The notes below the pieces were generated by a model. The model was not told the origin of the DNA. It ran no database searches and saw only the letters and a list, made by a program, of their open reading frames with translations. 64,000 nucleotides of DNA. It comes from Leclercia pneumoniae. Lineage in GTDB: Bacteria > Pseudomonadota > Gammaproteobacteria > Enterobacterales > Enterobacteriaceae. Positions 9,713-20,432 of this stretch are shown here, in pieces (the stretch's first letter is position 1; every line of letters starts with the position of its first letter). Location of the stretch: positions 372,001-436,000 of the forward strand of contig NZ_CP071383.1 in the NCBI RefSeq assembly GCF_017348915.1, given 5' to 3'. Position numbers and translations under genes: made by a program.

Positions 9713-10447
9713 TTAGCGTGGTTTCAGGGTGGCGATAAGAAAGTCTTTCGAGCTTTCAACTTTACCCTGCTGGATAGCGGCGGCCGGGTCGACGTGCTTC
9801 GGACAGACTTCCGAGCAGTAACCCACAAACGTACAGGTCCAGACGCCGTTCTGGCCATTGAGCTGTGCCATACGCTCTTTTTTACCGCGATCGCGGCTGT
9901 CTTCGTTATAGCGGTGTGCCAGCGTGATGGCGGCCGGGCCGATGAACTCCGGGTTCAGGCCAAACTGTGGGCAAGCAGCGTAACAGAGGCCGCAGTTGAT
10001 GCAGCCGGAGAATTGATGGTATTTCGCCATCTGTGCCGGCGTTTGCATATTCGGCCCCTGATCCGGGGTGCGTGGGTTACCAATGATGTACGGTTTAATT
10101 GCCTCCAGGCTTTCGATAAAGTGGGTCATATCGACAACCAGGTCGCGCTCGATCGGGAAGTTGCCCAGGGCTTCTACCTTGAGGCCTTTAGGGTAATCTC
10201 GCAGGAAGGTTTTACAGGCAAGCTTCGGCACTTTATTGACCATCATGCCGCATGAACCGCAAATCGCCATGCGACATGACCAGCGGTAGCTCAGGTCCGG
10301 GGCCAGATTATCTTTTATGTAACCGAGCGCATCCAGCAGGGAGGTTTGCTCGTCATAGGGCACTTCATAGAAAGCGCTGTGTGGTGCGGAATCCACTTCC
10401 GGGTTGTAGCGCACCACTTCAACTTTCAGCGTTTGCATCTCAGCCAT
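9713..10447 (-). CDS. frdB: Fumarate reductase iron-sulfur subunit
   Basis: A 244-residue electron-transfer subunit with a [2Fe-2S] ferredoxin domain (Cys58, 63, 66, 78) and two C-terminal clusters fed by the [12 protein letters not shown] and [10 protein letters not shown] motifs. It passes electrons from menaquinol at FrdCD to FAD in FrdA. The start at 10447 overlaps the end of frdA by 8 bases, which implies translational coupling; a longer upstream frame lies inside frdA. Confidence 0.98.
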   Translation of the reverse strand: MAEMQTLKVEVVRYNPEVDSAPHSAFYEVPYDEQTSLLDALGYIKDNLAPDLSYRWSCRMAICGSCGMMVNKVPKLACKTFLRDYPKGLKVEALGNFPIERDLVVDMTHFIESLEAIKPYIIGNPRTPDQGPNMQTPAQMAKYHQFSGCINCGLCYAACPQFGLNPEFIGPAAITLAHRYNEDSRDRGKKERMAQLNGQNGVWTCTFVGYCSEVCPKHVDPAAAIQQGKVESSKDFLIATLKPR

Positions 10448-12230
10448 TCGCCGTCTCCTTCTTATCGGCTGCTTCCGCTTCTGCACCGTACACACGCTTC
10501 GCCGGTGGCAGCGTAGTAATCTTCACATCGCTATAGTCCAGACGCGTTGTGCCGTCTGCATCGCGATAAGCGAGGGTATGCTTGAGGAAATTGACATCGT
10601 CGCGCTCGGTGCAGCCTTCATCCAGACGCTGATGCGCGCCGCGTGACTCTTTGCGCGCCATTGCAGAGTGAGCCATACATTCGGCTACGTTCAGGCCGTG
10701 GCCCAGCTCGATGGTGTACAGCAGGTCGGTATTGAACACGCTGGAGGTGTCGGTAATACGTACGCGTTTAAAACGCTCCTGGAGCTCCGCCAGCTTGTCG
10801 ATGGTTTTCTGCATGAGCTCAGGTGTACGGTAGATGCCGCAGCCCTCTTCCATGGAGAGGCCCATCTCATCGCGGATCTTCGCCCAGTTTTCACTGCCTT
10901 CCTGGTTAACGAGCGCTTTCAGGCGTTTTTCGACATCCGCAGCCTGTGCATCCAGCGCGGCACTATTGGCCTCGCCTGAGGTTGCTGCTCGCGCCATCGC
11001 TTTTTCGCCTGCCATGCGGCCAAAGACTACCAGTTCGGCCAGCGAGTTGGACCCCAGACGGTTTGCCCCGTGCAGGCCTACAGAAGAGCATTCGCCCACG
11101 GCAAACAGCCCCTGAATACGGGTTTCACACTGCTGATCGGTTTCAATGCCGCCCATGGTGTAGTGTGCTGTCGGGCGTACTGGGATGGGCTCTTTCACGG
11201 GGTCCACGCCCACGTAGGCTTTCGCCAGTTCACAAATGAACGGTAGGCGTTCAAGTAACTTTTTCTCGCCCAGGTGACGAAGATCCAGCCAGACCACATC
11301 GCCGCGCGGCGTCGGAACCGTGTTGCCTTTACGCCACTCGTGCCAGAATGCCTGAGACACCTTATCGCGTGGGCCAAGCTCCATATATTTATTCTTCGGC
11401 TCGCCGAGTGGAGTCTCAGGGCCCATGCCGTAGTCTTGCAAATAACGGTAGCCATCTTTATTGATCAGGATCCCGCCTTCACCGCGGCAACCCTCCGTCA
11501 TCAAAATGCCCGAACCCGGCAGGCCGGTAGGGTGATATTGCACAAATTCCATGTCACGCAGCGGCACGCCGTGGCTGAGCGCCATACCCATGCCATCGCC
11601 GGTAACGATGCCGCCATTGGTGTTATAGCGATATACCCGGCCTGCACCCCCGGTCGCCATCACCACCGCATTCGCGCGGATCTGCACCAGCGTGCCTTCC
11701 ATCATATTCATCGCCACCAGGCCGCGCGCTTGCCCGTCATCGACCAGAATATCCAGCACGAAGTGCTCATCGAAGCGGTGAATTTGTGGGAACTGGAGGG
11801 AGGTCTGGAAGAGGGTGTGAAGCATATGGAAGCCGGTCTTGTCGGCGGCAAACCAGGTGCGCTCAATCTTCATGCCACCAAAACGGCGCACATTGACGCT
11901 GCCGTCCGGGCGGCGGCTCCACGGGCAACCCCACTGTTCCAGTTGCGTCATCTCGGTTGGGCAATGATGTACGAAATAATCGACGACATCCTGCTCGCAA
12001 AGCCAGTCGCCCCCGGCGACGGTGTCGTGAAAATGGTACTCAAAGCTATCATGATCCTGCGCAACGGCGGCAGAACCGCCTTCCGCGGCAACCGTATGGC
12101 TGCGCATGGGATAAACTTTGGAAATCAGAGCGATTTTGGCGTTCGGATTGGCCTGCGCTGCAGCAATTGCAGCGCGTAATCCTGCTCCGCCAGCGCCAAC
12201 GATGGCGAGATCGGCTTGAAAGGTTTGCAC
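10440..12230 (-). CDS. frdA: Fumarate reductase flavoprotein subunit
   Basis: The 596-residue catalytic subunit that reduces fumarate to succinate in anaerobic respiration. It starts with GTG at 12230 behind GAGGAATGTC, as in E. coli; the open frame upstream is non-coding. The dinucleotide-binding motif [10 protein letters not shown] begins at residue 11 and the covalent FAD His is at 45 (MRSHTVAAE). First gene of frdABCD, with an FNR-like site and a -10 box upstream. Confidence 0.98.
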   Translation of the reverse strand: MQTFQADLAIVGAGGAGLRAAIAAAQANPNAKIALISKVYPMRSHTVAAEGGSAAVAQDHDSFEYHFHDTVAGGDWLCEQDVVDYFVHHCPTEMTQLEQWGCPWSRRPDGSVNVRRFGGMKIERTWFAADKTGFHMLHTLFQTSLQFPQIHRFDEHFVLDILVDDGQARGLVAMNMMEGTLVQIRANAVVMATGGAGRVYRYNTNGGIVTGDGMGMALSHGVPLRDMEFVQYHPTGLPGSGILMTEGCRGEGGILINKDGYRYLQDYGMGPETPLGEPKNKYMELGPRDKVSQAFWHEWRKGNTVPTPRGDVVWLDLRHLGEKKLLERLPFICELAKAYVGVDPVKEPIPVRPTAHYTMGGIETDQQCETRIQGLFAVGECSSVGLHGANRLGSNSLAELVVFGRMAGEKAMARAATSGEANSAALDAQAADVEKRLKALVNQEGSENWAKIRDEMGLSMEEGCGIYRTPELMQKTIDKLAELQERFKRVRITDTSSVFNTDLLYTIELGHGLNVAECMAHSAMARKESRGAHQRLDEGCTERDDVNFLKHTLAYRDADGTTRLDYSDVKITTLPPAKRVYGAEAEAADKKETANG

Positions 12231-12338
12231 GACATTCCTCCAGATATTGTTATTTCGCATCACGGCGACCATCAAGAGGGTTCTTTTCCGAATGGGCGGA
12301 TGCAAAAACGATTCCACTGCTCCTTTATGGGTAAAGCA

Positions 12339-12379
12339 GTATAGCCGCACAGACGTGAGGGAAATTTGACGTGTTCGAT
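12339..12379 (-). promoter_or_regulatory. frd promoter with FNR-like site
   Basis: On the minus strand an FNR-like dyad ATCGAACACGTCAAAT lies at 12364-12379 and a -10 hexamer TATACT at 12339-12344. The dyad centre is about 40 bases upstream of the inferred transcription start, the place for class II FNR activation. The spacing and the resemblance to the E. coli frd site support anaerobic induction. The rest of the 309-base frdA-epmA gap shows nothing else clear. Confidence 0.65.
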
Positions 12380-12539
12380 TTTTTTGCGGTTCTACCGCGC
12401 GATTTATCATCGTGATTGATGAATTGCGACACGCAATTAATGTCCTAAATAAAAAATGGCTATTTCACTGTGCAAAATTTGTCTCCGCTCGGGGTAACGA
12501 GTAGACTTCGTCCCCTTGTCTGAAATCGGAGAAAATCTC

Positions 12540-13517
12540 ATGAGCGAAACGGCCACCTGGCAGCCGAGCGCATCCATCCCAAACCTGTTAAAACGCGCAG
12601 CAATTATGGCGGAAATTCGCCGTTTCTTTGCCGATCGCGGTGTGCTGGAGGTGGAGACGCCCTGCATGAGTCAGGCGACGGTGACTGATATTCATCTGGT
12701 CCCGTTTGAAACCCGTTTTGTTGGACCTGGCCACTCTCAGGGGATGAACCTCTATCTGATGACCAGCCCGGAATACCACATGAAGCGCTTGCTGGCGGCG
12801 GGTTGTGGCCCGGTATTCCAGCTATGTCGTAGTTTCCGTAATGAAGAGATGGGACGTCATCACAACCCTGAGTTCACCATGCTGGAGTGGTACCGTCCGC
12901 ATTACGATATGTATCGCCTGATGAACGAGGTGGATGATCTGCTGCAGCAGGTTCTGGAGTGTGCAGAAGCCGAAACGCTCTCTTATCAGCAAGCATTCCA
13001 GCGCTATCTGGAGATTGATCCTCTTTCAGCGGATAAAACCCAGCTACGTGAAGTGGCAGCCAAACTCGATCTGAGCAATGTGGCGGACACAGAAGAAGAT
13101 CGCGATACCTTACTGCAGCTGCTGTTTGCCTTTGGCGTTGAGCCACAGATTGGTAAAGACCGCCCGACTTTCGTCTATCACTTCCCGGCAAGTCAGGCCT
13201 CGCTCGCGCAGATCAGCACCGAAGATCACCGCGTTGCGGAACGTTTTGAGGTCTATTACAAGGGCATTGAGCTGGCGAATGGCTTCCACGAATTAACCGA
13301 TGCTCGTGAACAGCAGCAACGTTTCGAGCAGGATAACCGCAAGCGCAATGCCCGCGGTCTTCCGCAGCAGCCTATTGATACTAACCTGCTGGACGCATTA
13401 ACAGCCGGTCTTCCGGACTGTTCCGGCGTCGCGCTGGGCGTAGACCGTCTGGTGATGCTGGCGCTGGGCGCCGAGCAACTGGGCGACGTGATTGCCTTTA
13501 CGGTCGATCGCGCGTAA
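12540..13517 (+). CDS. epmA: EF-P--(R)-beta-lysine ligase EpmA
   Basis: A 325-residue paralogue of the lysyl-tRNA synthetase catalytic core, without an anticodon-binding domain, that attaches beta-lysine to Lys34 of EF-P. Class II synthetase motif 2 ([20 protein letters not shown]) and motif 3 ([12 protein letters not shown]) are intact. The start at 12540 follows a GGAGAAAATCTC ribosome site and gives the family length. It diverges from frdA; E. coli yjeM is not found downstream. Confidence 0.97.
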   Translation: MSETATWQPSASIPNLLKRAAIMAEIRRFFADRGVLEVETPCMSQATVTDIHLVPFETRFVGPGHSQGMNLYLMTSPEYHMKRLLAAGCGPVFQLCRSFRNEEMGRHHNPEFTMLEWYRPHYDMYRLMNEVDDLLQQVLECAEAETLSYQQAFQRYLEIDPLSADKTQLREVAAKLDLSNVADTEEDRDTLLQLLFAFGVEPQIGKDRPTFVYHFPASQASLAQISTEDHRVAERFEVYYKGIELANGFHELTDAREQQQRFEQDNRKRNARGLPQQPIDTNLLDALTAGLPDCSGVALGVDRLVMLALGAEQLGDVIAFTVDRA

Positions 13518-13523
13518 TTCTTT

Positions 13524-13551
13524 TTCACCCTCTCCCGCAGGAGAGGGTGAA
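13524..13551. repeat. Intergenic CCCTCTCC hairpin
   Basis: A perfect 12-base-pair stem (TTCACCCTCTCC, CGCA loop, GGAGAGGGTGAA) fills the gap between the convergent genes epmA and mscM. No T run follows on either strand, so it may stall or stabilise both transcripts instead of acting as a standard terminator. Confidence 0.75.
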
Positions 13552-13555
13552 GGCG

Positions 13556-16500
13556 TTACAAACTTCCCGCCGGACGGGAACGCGCCGCCGACGTCAAGGT
13601 TCTTCCCGTCTTACGCCCATCCAGACTTTCCAGACGCATCTGGAAAGGCGGGAACGGCATTTCCAGGCCATGCTCGCGGAAGCCAGCGAGGATCAGCTGG
13701 TGGATTTCATGACGCAACGGCATACGATGGCCCATTTCAGCGGCATAAATGCGCAGTTCAAAGATCTGTATCCCCTGCTGAAGGTCAACAAGGAAGACTT
13801 CCGGTTCCGGTGTGTTGATCACCAGCGAGCAGCGATCGGCCGCCGTATAGAGGATCTTTGTCACCTCTTCGCTGTCAGCATCGGAAGGGGCGGGCACGGT
13901 TAAGACCACACGCGTCACCGAATCCGACAGTGACCAGTTGATAAACTGCTCGGTGATGAACGCTTTATTCGGCACGATGATCTCTTTGCGATCCCAGTCG
14001 CTGATGGTGGTCGCGCGGGTATTGATCTTCGTAATACTGCCCGTCAAATCGCGGATCGTCACGGTATCGCCGATACGAATCGGTTTTTCGAACAGGATGA
14101 TCAGGCCAGAAATGAAGTTGGCAAAAATCTCCTGCAAACCAAAGCCGAGCCCCACACCCAGTGCGGCGACCAGCCACTGCAGTTTCGACCACTCAATACC
14201 AATCATCGAGAAACCGACCAGCCCACCCAGCAGCAGGATCAGGTATTTGGTGATGGTGGTAATGGCGTAGCCGGTGCCTGGCGTGAGATCCAGATGCTGC
14301 AGCAGGGCGAGTTCCAGCAGGGCAGGGAAGTTCCGTACCAGTTGGGTGGTGATAATCAGCACCAGAATTGCGATCAGAACGGCGCCAAGCGTGATCGGTT
14401 CAAGGCTCTCAACGCCCTGGACGGTTGAGGTGGCATCCCACAGGGAGATGTTCTCAAGGAAGCCAAACGCCGAGTGAATTTCAGACCACAACACGATCAC
14501 TGACAGCAGGGCAATCAGCATCAGAATGGAACGCACCAGACGCAGAGACTGGGTACTGATGGCATCAAGGTCCAGCTCAACCTCATCAATCTCCGCGGTG
14601 CCTTCAGTGCTGGTGGTATGCTGCGGTTCGTCCTCACCACGGGCGCGCTGAGCAAGAATTTCCGCGCGGCGATGTTTAGCCCGATCGAAAGCCAGACGCC
14701 GCCGCTGAATCAGCATCCAGCGACGGATAATATGATACACCACCAGCAGCAAGAACCAGATGGCGACCGAGGTCTCAAGACGGGCCAGCAGGGCCTGTGC
14801 GGTAGCCAGATAGCCTACGGCAGAGGCCAGAATGGCAACCAGCGGAGCGCTGAGCAGCATATTCCAGAGCAGACGGTTAAACATATTGTCGCCGCTGCCG
14901 GTTTTATCGACATAGAGCGGGATCCCCGCACGCTTCAGGCTCAGGGTAACTATCGCCAGCGCACCACAAATCAAAATAAAGCACAGGCGGCCAAGCGAGC
15001 CAGAGAACTCTCGGTCGCTCAAGTTATCGAACATGATCAGCGCCATGATGAGCGGCACAATCAGCCCGATGCTCATCAGGTAGTAACGCATCGCTCGTGT
15101 GACGCGGTGACGCGGCCAGGCGAAGTGGGTAATAAAAAGCCCATTGGGTCTGGCAAATGTGGCGCAGATCATAACGACCCATAGCAGCGGTACCGTGGCG
15201 GTTACCCCATCGCCGATCGCTACGGCCAGCGGATAAGGCCAGGCTTCACGCAGACCATAACCCAGCGTCATCCACAGCACCGGCAGGGGTGATGCCACCA
15301 GGATAGACCAAAACACGGTGCGCAGAGTGAGCCAAAAATGGTCTTGCGTCACTTTCCCGACTTTAGCGCTAGAACGTTCCAGGAAGCGAGTAAAGTGGCG
15401 GCGGGAGTAGATACTGCATCCGACCAGAATCAGCGCCCCCAGCAGCGGGAATATGGTCTCCTTGCTGGTCAGCATCATGATGCTGGCTTTGCCGAGTTGA
15501 TTGACAGTATCCAGCGAGATGAGGCGCCGTAAATCCTGCACAATTTCAATCGGCCAGGAGATGGTCATTGGGCGTACGTCAGACGTCCAGAACAGATAGC
15601 GGTGGGTCGCCTCGTTCACCTCTTTCAGCGCATCTTCGAGCTGGCTGTTAGACACCTTCAGCTTGGTTAGCTCCAGAATCAGGGTATCACCACCCTGTAA
15701 AAGCGAGTTCAGCAGTTCGCGCTGAGTACGCAACTGGGCTTCCAGAATGCGGTTCTGCTCGGCTGTCAGCGGCGCGCCGTCGGCCTGGCGGATCTGACGT
15801 AGCTGCGGCTGTTTGTTGAGTTGATCCTCATAGCGCAAACGCTGCACTCGCAGCTGCGCCAGCTCGGTATCAAGCTGCTGGGGTTTCGGCATTTCAGGCA
15901 GACGTGCCACCTGGGCACGCAGGGCTTCACCAAGCAGATTCGACGATCCCAGCCACTGAGACTGTTCGCGCAGGGTATTTAGCGCCTGGCGTACCTGTAA
16001 AGTTTGATTGGTGGCCTGACGCTGCTGCGATGCGACCAGATCCATCCGCTGGGCCTGCTGGTTAAGGGCAGCCGACAGCTCACGGTTCACTTTGAACTGG
16101 GCGATCAGGTCCGGTGGCAAGTTGGCGCTGTTTTCAGCCAGCAGTTCTGTGCTCTCCAGCGCGCGTTCTGCTTCGCGCTGGCGCTGGCTGTTTAACTGAT
16201 TACGTAGGGCCTGTAAGTAGCCATCAAGCTGTTGGCTCTGCTTCTGCGCAAGCTCAGAGCGCATGCGCGCCAGTTCCTGACGGTTATTCGCAGACAGCTG
16301 TGCCAGCTCAAGTTCATCCACCAGCGCTTTGAGTTTGGCGGACTCGGCCTGAATGGCGATATTTTGCGCCTGACTCTGGGCTGTGTTGCCGGCTTGTGTT
16401 CCTACGCGTCGCTCAACGTCATTAAGCTGTCGGCGGGCGTCGGTTTGCTGTTGCGGCAGTTGGTTCAGGGAGTCGCCGATTTCACGGGCGCGCTCTTGCT

Positions 16501-16879
16501 CTTGCTGCGCCTGACGGCTTTTTTCCAGCAGTTGGCTACTGACCTGCAGGATCTCCTGATTGAGGGCGTCGGTGGTCATTCCCACTGGCACCTCACGCGG
16601 TTCATCGCGCAGATTATTCAGCTGAGAGCGTAACGTCTGAGAGAGTTTGGGGAAGTTATCGATAACCTGCTGATATTGCTGAGCGCGCTCGAGGGAACCT
16701 TTACGCTCCTCGAGGGCGTTCAGTGCGGTCTGGAGTGCCTCAACGGCTTCAGGCTGCGCGGGTTTAGCCGCTTTCGCCTGCTCCAGCTCCTGGGTTATCT
16801 GTTTGGCATCAGGGGCCGTCGCAGCGTACGCCCCCGTACTGAGGCACCAGGCCATCAGAAAAATGATAATCGGGCGCAC
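13556..16879 (-). CDS. mscM: Miniconductance mechanosensitive channel MscM
   Basis: An 1107-residue MscS-superfamily inner-membrane channel that opens under membrane tension. A signal peptide (about 1-19, ending GAYA) is followed by a long Gln- and Leu-rich periplasmic coiled-coil region (about 25-480), a multi-helix membrane part, and the conserved MscS core with the pore-lining and beta domains (VGLGFGLQEIFANFISG then EKPIRIGDTV). Length matches E. coli YjeP. It is cotranscribed with psd, 16 bases downstream of it. Confidence 0.96.
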   Translation of the reverse strand: MRPIIIFLMAWCLSTGAYAATAPDAKQITQELEQAKAAKPAQPEAVEALQTALNALEERKGSLERAQQYQQVIDNFPKLSQTLRSQLNNLRDEPREVPVGMTTDALNQEILQVSSQLLEKSRQAQQEQERAREIGDSLNQLPQQQTDARRQLNDVERRVGTQAGNTAQSQAQNIAIQAESAKLKALVDELELAQLSANNRQELARMRSELAQKQSQQLDGYLQALRNQLNSQRQREAERALESTELLAENSANLPPDLIAQFKVNRELSAALNQQAQRMDLVASQQRQATNQTLQVRQALNTLREQSQWLGSSNLLGEALRAQVARLPEMPKPQQLDTELAQLRVQRLRYEDQLNKQPQLRQIRQADGAPLTAEQNRILEAQLRTQRELLNSLLQGGDTLILELTKLKVSNSQLEDALKEVNEATHRYLFWTSDVRPMTISWPIEIVQDLRRLISLDTVNQLGKASIMMLTSKETIFPLLGALILVGCSIYSRRHFTRFLERSSAKVGKVTQDHFWLTLRTVFWSILVASPLPVLWMTLGYGLREAWPYPLAVAIGDGVTATVPLLWVVMICATFARPNGLFITHFAWPRHRVTRAMRYYLMSIGLIVPLIMALIMFDNLSDREFSGSLGRLCFILICGALAIVTLSLKRAGIPLYVDKTGSGDNMFNRLLWNMLLSAPLVAILASAVGYLATAQALLARLETSVAIWFLLLVVYHIIRRWMLIQRRRLAFDRAKHRRAEILAQRARGEDEPQHTTSTEGTAEIDEVELDLDAISTQSLRLVRSILMLIALLSVIVLWSEIHSAFGFLENISLWDATSTVQGVESLEPITLGAVLIAILVLIITTQLVRNFPALLELALLQHLDLTPGTGYAITTITKYLILLLGGLVGFSMIGIEWSKLQWLVAALGVGLGFGLQEIFANFISGLIILFEKPIRIGDTVTIRDLTGSITKINTRATTISDWDRKEIIVPNKAFITEQFINWSLSDSVTRVVLTVPAPSDADSEEVTKILYTAADRCSLVINTPEPEVFLVDLQQGIQIFELRIYAAEMGHRMPLRHEIHQLILAGFREHGLEMPFPPFQMRLESLDGRKTGRTLTSAARSRPAGSL

Positions 16880-16895
16880 GTCAGCGGTCCTTTAA

Positions 16896-17864
16896 TTAGC
16901 TTTCAGCTTTCTTATCGTCAACAAGCGGGCTGGCGTCAAGTTCAGCGGCAATCTCTTCCTCAGCAAGCGGGGCAGGTTCCGCGTCCGGCGTAACGAAGGT
17001 CTCGGTAGAGAGGGCTAACGGTTGACCAATCTTCGTTACGGAGAGGCTCTGCAACGACTCGACCAGATCCACCTTGCCCGGTGCGAACAGGTTGATAACG
17101 GTCGAGCCGAGCTTGAAGCGACCCATCTCCTGGCCTTTCAGCAGAGCGACGGAACCTTCGCTTTCACCTTCAGGCCATGTCCAGCGCTTGATCACGCCTT
17201 CACGCGGTGGCGTGATGGTGCCAGCCCAGACGGTTTCAATGCTGCCCACAATGGTCGCACCGACTAAAATCTGCGCCATGGGGCCAAATTCAGTATCAAA
17301 CAGGCAAATGACGCGCTCGTTACGGGCGAACAAATTCGGTACGTTCTGCGCGGTCAGGTGGTTGACGGAAAAGAGGTCGCCCGGTACGTAGATCATTTCG
17401 CGCAGAATACCGTTACAAGGCATATGCACACGGTGGTAGTCGCGCGGTGACAGATAAGTGGTTACGAAAGAGCCATTGCGGAACTTGTCAGCCATCAGGT
17501 AGTTACCTGCCAGCAGTGCTTCCATGCTGTAGTTATGGCCTTTCGCCTGCAAAATCTTATCTTCTTCGATTTTACCTAACTGGCTGATGACCCCATCGGC
17601 AGGCATGACCAGGACATTTGGGTCGGTATTCAGTGGGCGAACTTCGTCGCGCAGCGGGCGAACAAAGAAGTCGTTAAAGGTGCGGTAGCTGGCTGTATCC
17701 GGCTTCTGCGCCTCTTTCATGTCGACCTTGTAATATTTTACGAACAGGTCGATTACCAGCTTTGTCAGCCAGCCCGCTCGTTTGCTCGCGCCCCAGCCCG
17801 CCAGGCGAGTGAGCCACAGTTTTGGCAGAATGTATTGAAGCGAAAGTTTAAATGAGTTTAACAA
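16896..17864 (-). CDS. psd: Phosphatidylserine decarboxylase proenzyme
   Basis: A 322-residue inner-membrane enzyme that makes phosphatidylethanolamine. The autocleavage motif LGST is present ([11 protein letters not shown]); the Ser becomes the pyruvoyl prosthetic group. The C-terminal tail is acidic. It heads the psd-mscM operon; in E. coli this operon responds to envelope stress (RpoE and CpxR), which I could not confirm from the promoter here. Confidence 0.97.
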   Translation of the reverse strand: MLNSFKLSLQYILPKLWLTRLAGWGASKRAGWLTKLVIDLFVKYYKVDMKEAQKPDTASYRTFNDFFVRPLRDEVRPLNTDPNVLVMPADGVISQLGKIEEDKILQAKGHNYSMEALLAGNYLMADKFRNGSFVTTYLSPRDYHRVHMPCNGILREMIYVPGDLFSVNHLTAQNVPNLFARNERVICLFDTEFGPMAQILVGATIVGSIETVWAGTITPPREGVIKRWTWPEGESEGSVALLKGQEMGRFKLGSTVINLFAPGKVDLVESLQSLSVTKIGQPLALSTETFVTPDAEPAPLAEEEIAAELDASPLVDDKKAES

Positions 17865-17961
17865 GGTAGCCTCCAGGCCATTGTTTTGTCGTTCCTGATC
17901 CGGCTGTTAACAGCCGGAACCTGAAAATGGGGGACGATTTTAGCGACGCTAAGCTTAGTTG

Positions 17962-19014
17962 TCAGTCATCAGATTCAGAAAAGCTTTTACGCGTTTTTAC
18001 CTGAGACATGCTTTCGAGAATGCGGTGATAGTTTTCGAAACGGGTTTCCGCAATGTCACCGTTTTCGACCGCTTCGCGAATTGCGCAGCCAGGGTCGTTA
18101 TCATGCTTGCAGTCGCGGTATTTACAAGCGCCTAAATAGTCATGGAATTCGACAAATCCGTTAAAGATTTGTTCCGGTTCGAGGTGCCATAAACCGAATT
18201 CGCGCACGCCAGGCGAGTCAATCACGTCGCCGCCGTGAGGGAAGTGATACAGGCGTGAGGCGGTAGTGGTATGTTGGCCAAGTCCGGAGACATCCGAGAC
18301 ATCATTGGTCAGGATCTCTTTCTGCAGCCCCAGTAAGTTATTTAGCAGGCTCGATTTACCCACGCCTGATTGCCCGGCAAAGATACTGATACGGTCAGTC
18401 AACGCTTCTTCCAGCGGTAACAGTCCATCTTTTTTATGGCTGGAGACCATCAGTACCCGATAGCCAATCTTGCGGTAAATATCCATTTGTTCGTTCACGA
18501 ACGCCATGCCTTCGTCGTCGAGCAGATCGATTTTATTCAGTACGATCAACGGCTCAACTTGCAAGGTTTCGCAGGCCACCAGATACCGGTCGATGATATT
18601 CAACGACAGCTCAGGCAAAATGGCCGAAACGATGACGATCTGATTGATATTGGCGGCGATCGGCTTAACGCCGTCGTAGAAATCAGGGCGCGTCAGCACC
18701 GACGTGCGCTCATGTACCGCCTCTACGATGCCTTTTACCAGCACCCCTTCCGCTGCCACTTTACCTGGACGCCAGACGACGCGATCGCCGGTAACCAGTG
18801 AACGGATGGTGCGACGAATATTGCAGCGGTGCACGCTGCCGTCTTCAGATTCCACATCGGCGTGCATACCAAAGCGGCTAATAACCGTGCCTTCAGCCGT
18901 ATCGCCAAACAGGTTGTCATCGTAGTCGGCTTTCTCCGCAGTGGTTTTAAGACGACGCTGGTGATTGGCTTTCACCCGGCGCTGCTGCCCCTTGGAGAGT
19001 TTATTTTTACTCAA
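17962..19014 (-). CDS. rsgA: Ribosome small subunit-dependent GTPase RsgA
   Basis: A 350-residue circularly permuted GTPase that acts in late 30S maturation. An OB fold comes first, then the permuted G motifs in the order [13 protein letters not shown] (P-loop), DSPG, and a zinc-binding tail ([14 protein letters not shown]). I choose the TTG at 19014 after CAGGAG because it gives [13 protein letters not shown], the family N-terminus; the in-frame extension upstream has no ribosome site. Divergent from orn. Confidence 0.95.
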   Translation of the reverse strand: MSKNKLSKGQQRRVKANHQRRLKTTAEKADYDDNLFGDTAEGTVISRFGMHADVESEDGSVHRCNIRRTIRSLVTGDRVVWRPGKVAAEGVLVKGIVEAVHERTSVLTRPDFYDGVKPIAANINQIVIVSAILPELSLNIIDRYLVACETLQVEPLIVLNKIDLLDDEGMAFVNEQMDIYRKIGYRVLMVSSHKKDGLLPLEEALTDRISIFAGQSGVGKSSLLNNLLGLQKEILTNDVSDVSGLGQHTTTASRLYHFPHGGDVIDSPGVREFGLWHLEPEQIFNGFVEFHDYLGACKYRDCKHDNDPGCAIREAVENGDIAETRFENYHRILESMSQVKTRKSFSESDD

Positions 19015-19121
19015 TCGTGCTGGCTCCTGGTCGCCCGTAACGGGCAAAACCTCTATGATACACACTAATCAATACTAGTTAACCTGCCGCGGCGGGTTAT
19101 GCGAGAAGGGTGGAAAATAAC

Positions 19122-19667
19122 ATGAGCGCGGATGAAAATAACCTGATTTGGATCGATCTTGAGATGACCGGGCTGGATCCCGAGCGCGATCGCATCATTG
19201 AGATCGCAACCCTGGTCACCGATGCGAACCTCAATATCCTGGCGGAAGGACCGACCATTGCGGTTCATCAAAGCGACGAACAGCTGGCGCTGATGGATGA
19301 CTGGAACGTGCGCACCCATACCGGCAGTGGGCTAGTGGATCGTGTCAAAGCCAGTACCCAGGGCGATCGCGAAGCGGAACTGGCCACCATTGAATTTCTG
19401 AAACAGTGGGTACCTGCGGGTAAATCGCCGATATGTGGCAATAGCATCGGGCAGGATCGCCGTTTTCTTTTTAAATATATGCCCGAACTGGAATCGTACT
19501 TCCATTACCGCTATCTGGACGTCAGCACTTTGAAAGAGCTGGCGCGTCGCTGGAAACCTGAAATCCTGGATGGCTTCAAGAAGCAGGGCACGCACCAGGC
19601 AATGGACGATATTCGTGAGTCAGTGGCGGAGCTGGCATACTATCGCGAACACTTTATTCAGCTCTGA
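19122..19667 (+). CDS. orn: Oligoribonuclease
   Basis: A 181-residue 3'-5' exonuclease that degrades two- to five-base RNA pieces, essential for recycling of nanoRNA and linear cyclic-di-GMP products. The DEDDh catalytic set is visible: Asp12 and Glu14 (WIDLEMTG), and His158 with Asp162/163 (THQAMDD). The start at 19122 gives the family length and MSADENN. It precedes the tRNA-Gly cluster. Confidence 0.98.
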   Translation: MSADENNLIWIDLEMTGLDPERDRIIEIATLVTDANLNILAEGPTIAVHQSDEQLALMDDWNVRTHTGSGLVDRVKASTQGDREAELATIEFLKQWVPAGKSPICGNSIGQDRRFLFKYMPELESYFHYRYLDVSTLKELARRWKPEILDGFKKQGTHQAMDDIRESVAELAYYREHFIQL

Positions 19668-19678
19668 TTCAGGGCGTT

Positions 19679-19707
19679 GCCGGGTAGTGCTTGTGCCTTA
19701 CCCGGCC
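19679..19707. repeat. REP-like palindrome after orn
   Basis: The inverted repeat GCCGGGTA (19679-19686) and TACCCGGC (19699-19706) encloses GTGCTTGTGCCT. The form is that of enterobacterial REP/BIME units and it lies 12 bases past the orn stop, where such elements stabilise mRNA 3' ends. Confidence 0.6.
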
Positions 19708-19796
19708 GTCAGAAGGGCTACATGGTGTAAAAACGCGCAAAGCGATGAATATTCCATCACTTGAACTGAATTTCTAAAAAAACGCTTTGAGGGGGG

Positions 19797-19833
19797 TTGC
19801 AGCTAAAAGGATTTCTCGTATAATGCGCCTCCC
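19797..19833 (+). promoter_or_regulatory. Promoter of the tRNA-Gly cluster
   Basis: TTGCAG (19797-19802) and a perfect TATAAT (19819-19824) are spaced by 16 bases and followed by the GC-rich discriminator GCGCCTCCC. A GC-rich discriminator is typical of stringently controlled stable-RNA promoters. The first tRNA starts about 45 bases downstream. Confidence 0.85.
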
Positions 19834-19872
19834 GTAACGACAGGATTTATTCGTTACGACAGCAACAGATTT

Positions 19873-19948
<76 letters not shown>

Positions 19949-19980
19949 AAATTTGTTCGCTACGCAGTAAGACCACCCAA

Positions 19981-20056
<76 letters not shown>

Positions 20057-20088
20057 AAATTTGTTCGCTACGCAGTAAGACCACCCAA

Positions 20089-20164
<76 letters not shown>

Positions 20165-20432
20165 AATTTTCTCTCCTCTTAGATATCCACAGCGAGAACC
20201 CTCGCCGCGGGTGATTTGTATTGTTTCTGAAAAACTTTCCTCAACAGACTTATCCACAGGTTTGGCCGATTTCCGTCAATATGTAAAAACTTCGCCTGGT
20301 GAATAGTATCTTTATAACTCACTGAAATTTGGCAATAAAATTTCATTTCAAAATGTTATGGCGATCTCTTGACCTGTAAGCTACCCATGATGATTCCTCG
20401 GTTTTTAATTTTATTCACAGGGTGTGAATATA
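20165..20432. other. datA-like DnaA-box cluster
   Basis: This 268-base non-coding gap between glyY and queG holds two perfect DnaA boxes, TTATCCACA (20250-20258) and TTATTCACA (20411-20419), and two boxes with only the first base changed, ATATCCACA (20183-20191) and, on the other strand, the complement of 20423-20431. In E. coli the DnaA-titrating and DnaA-ATP-hydrolysing locus datA lies at this place next to glyVXY. The middle part is AT-rich, where an IHF site would be expected, but no convincing IHF consensus was found. Confidence 0.6.
20412..20430. repeat. Palindrome made of two inverted DnaA-type boxes
   Basis: TATTCACA, GGG, TGTGAATA is a perfect 8-base-pair inverted repeat just past the queG stop. 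Each arm is a DnaA-type 9-mer. No T run follows on the queG strand, so it is a poor terminator. Confidence 0.7.

Noticed and set aside
20412..20430. Palindrome as a queG terminator
   Set aside because: The stem is followed by TAAAATTAAAAA on the queG strand, not by a T run; the arms are better explained as DnaA-type boxes.
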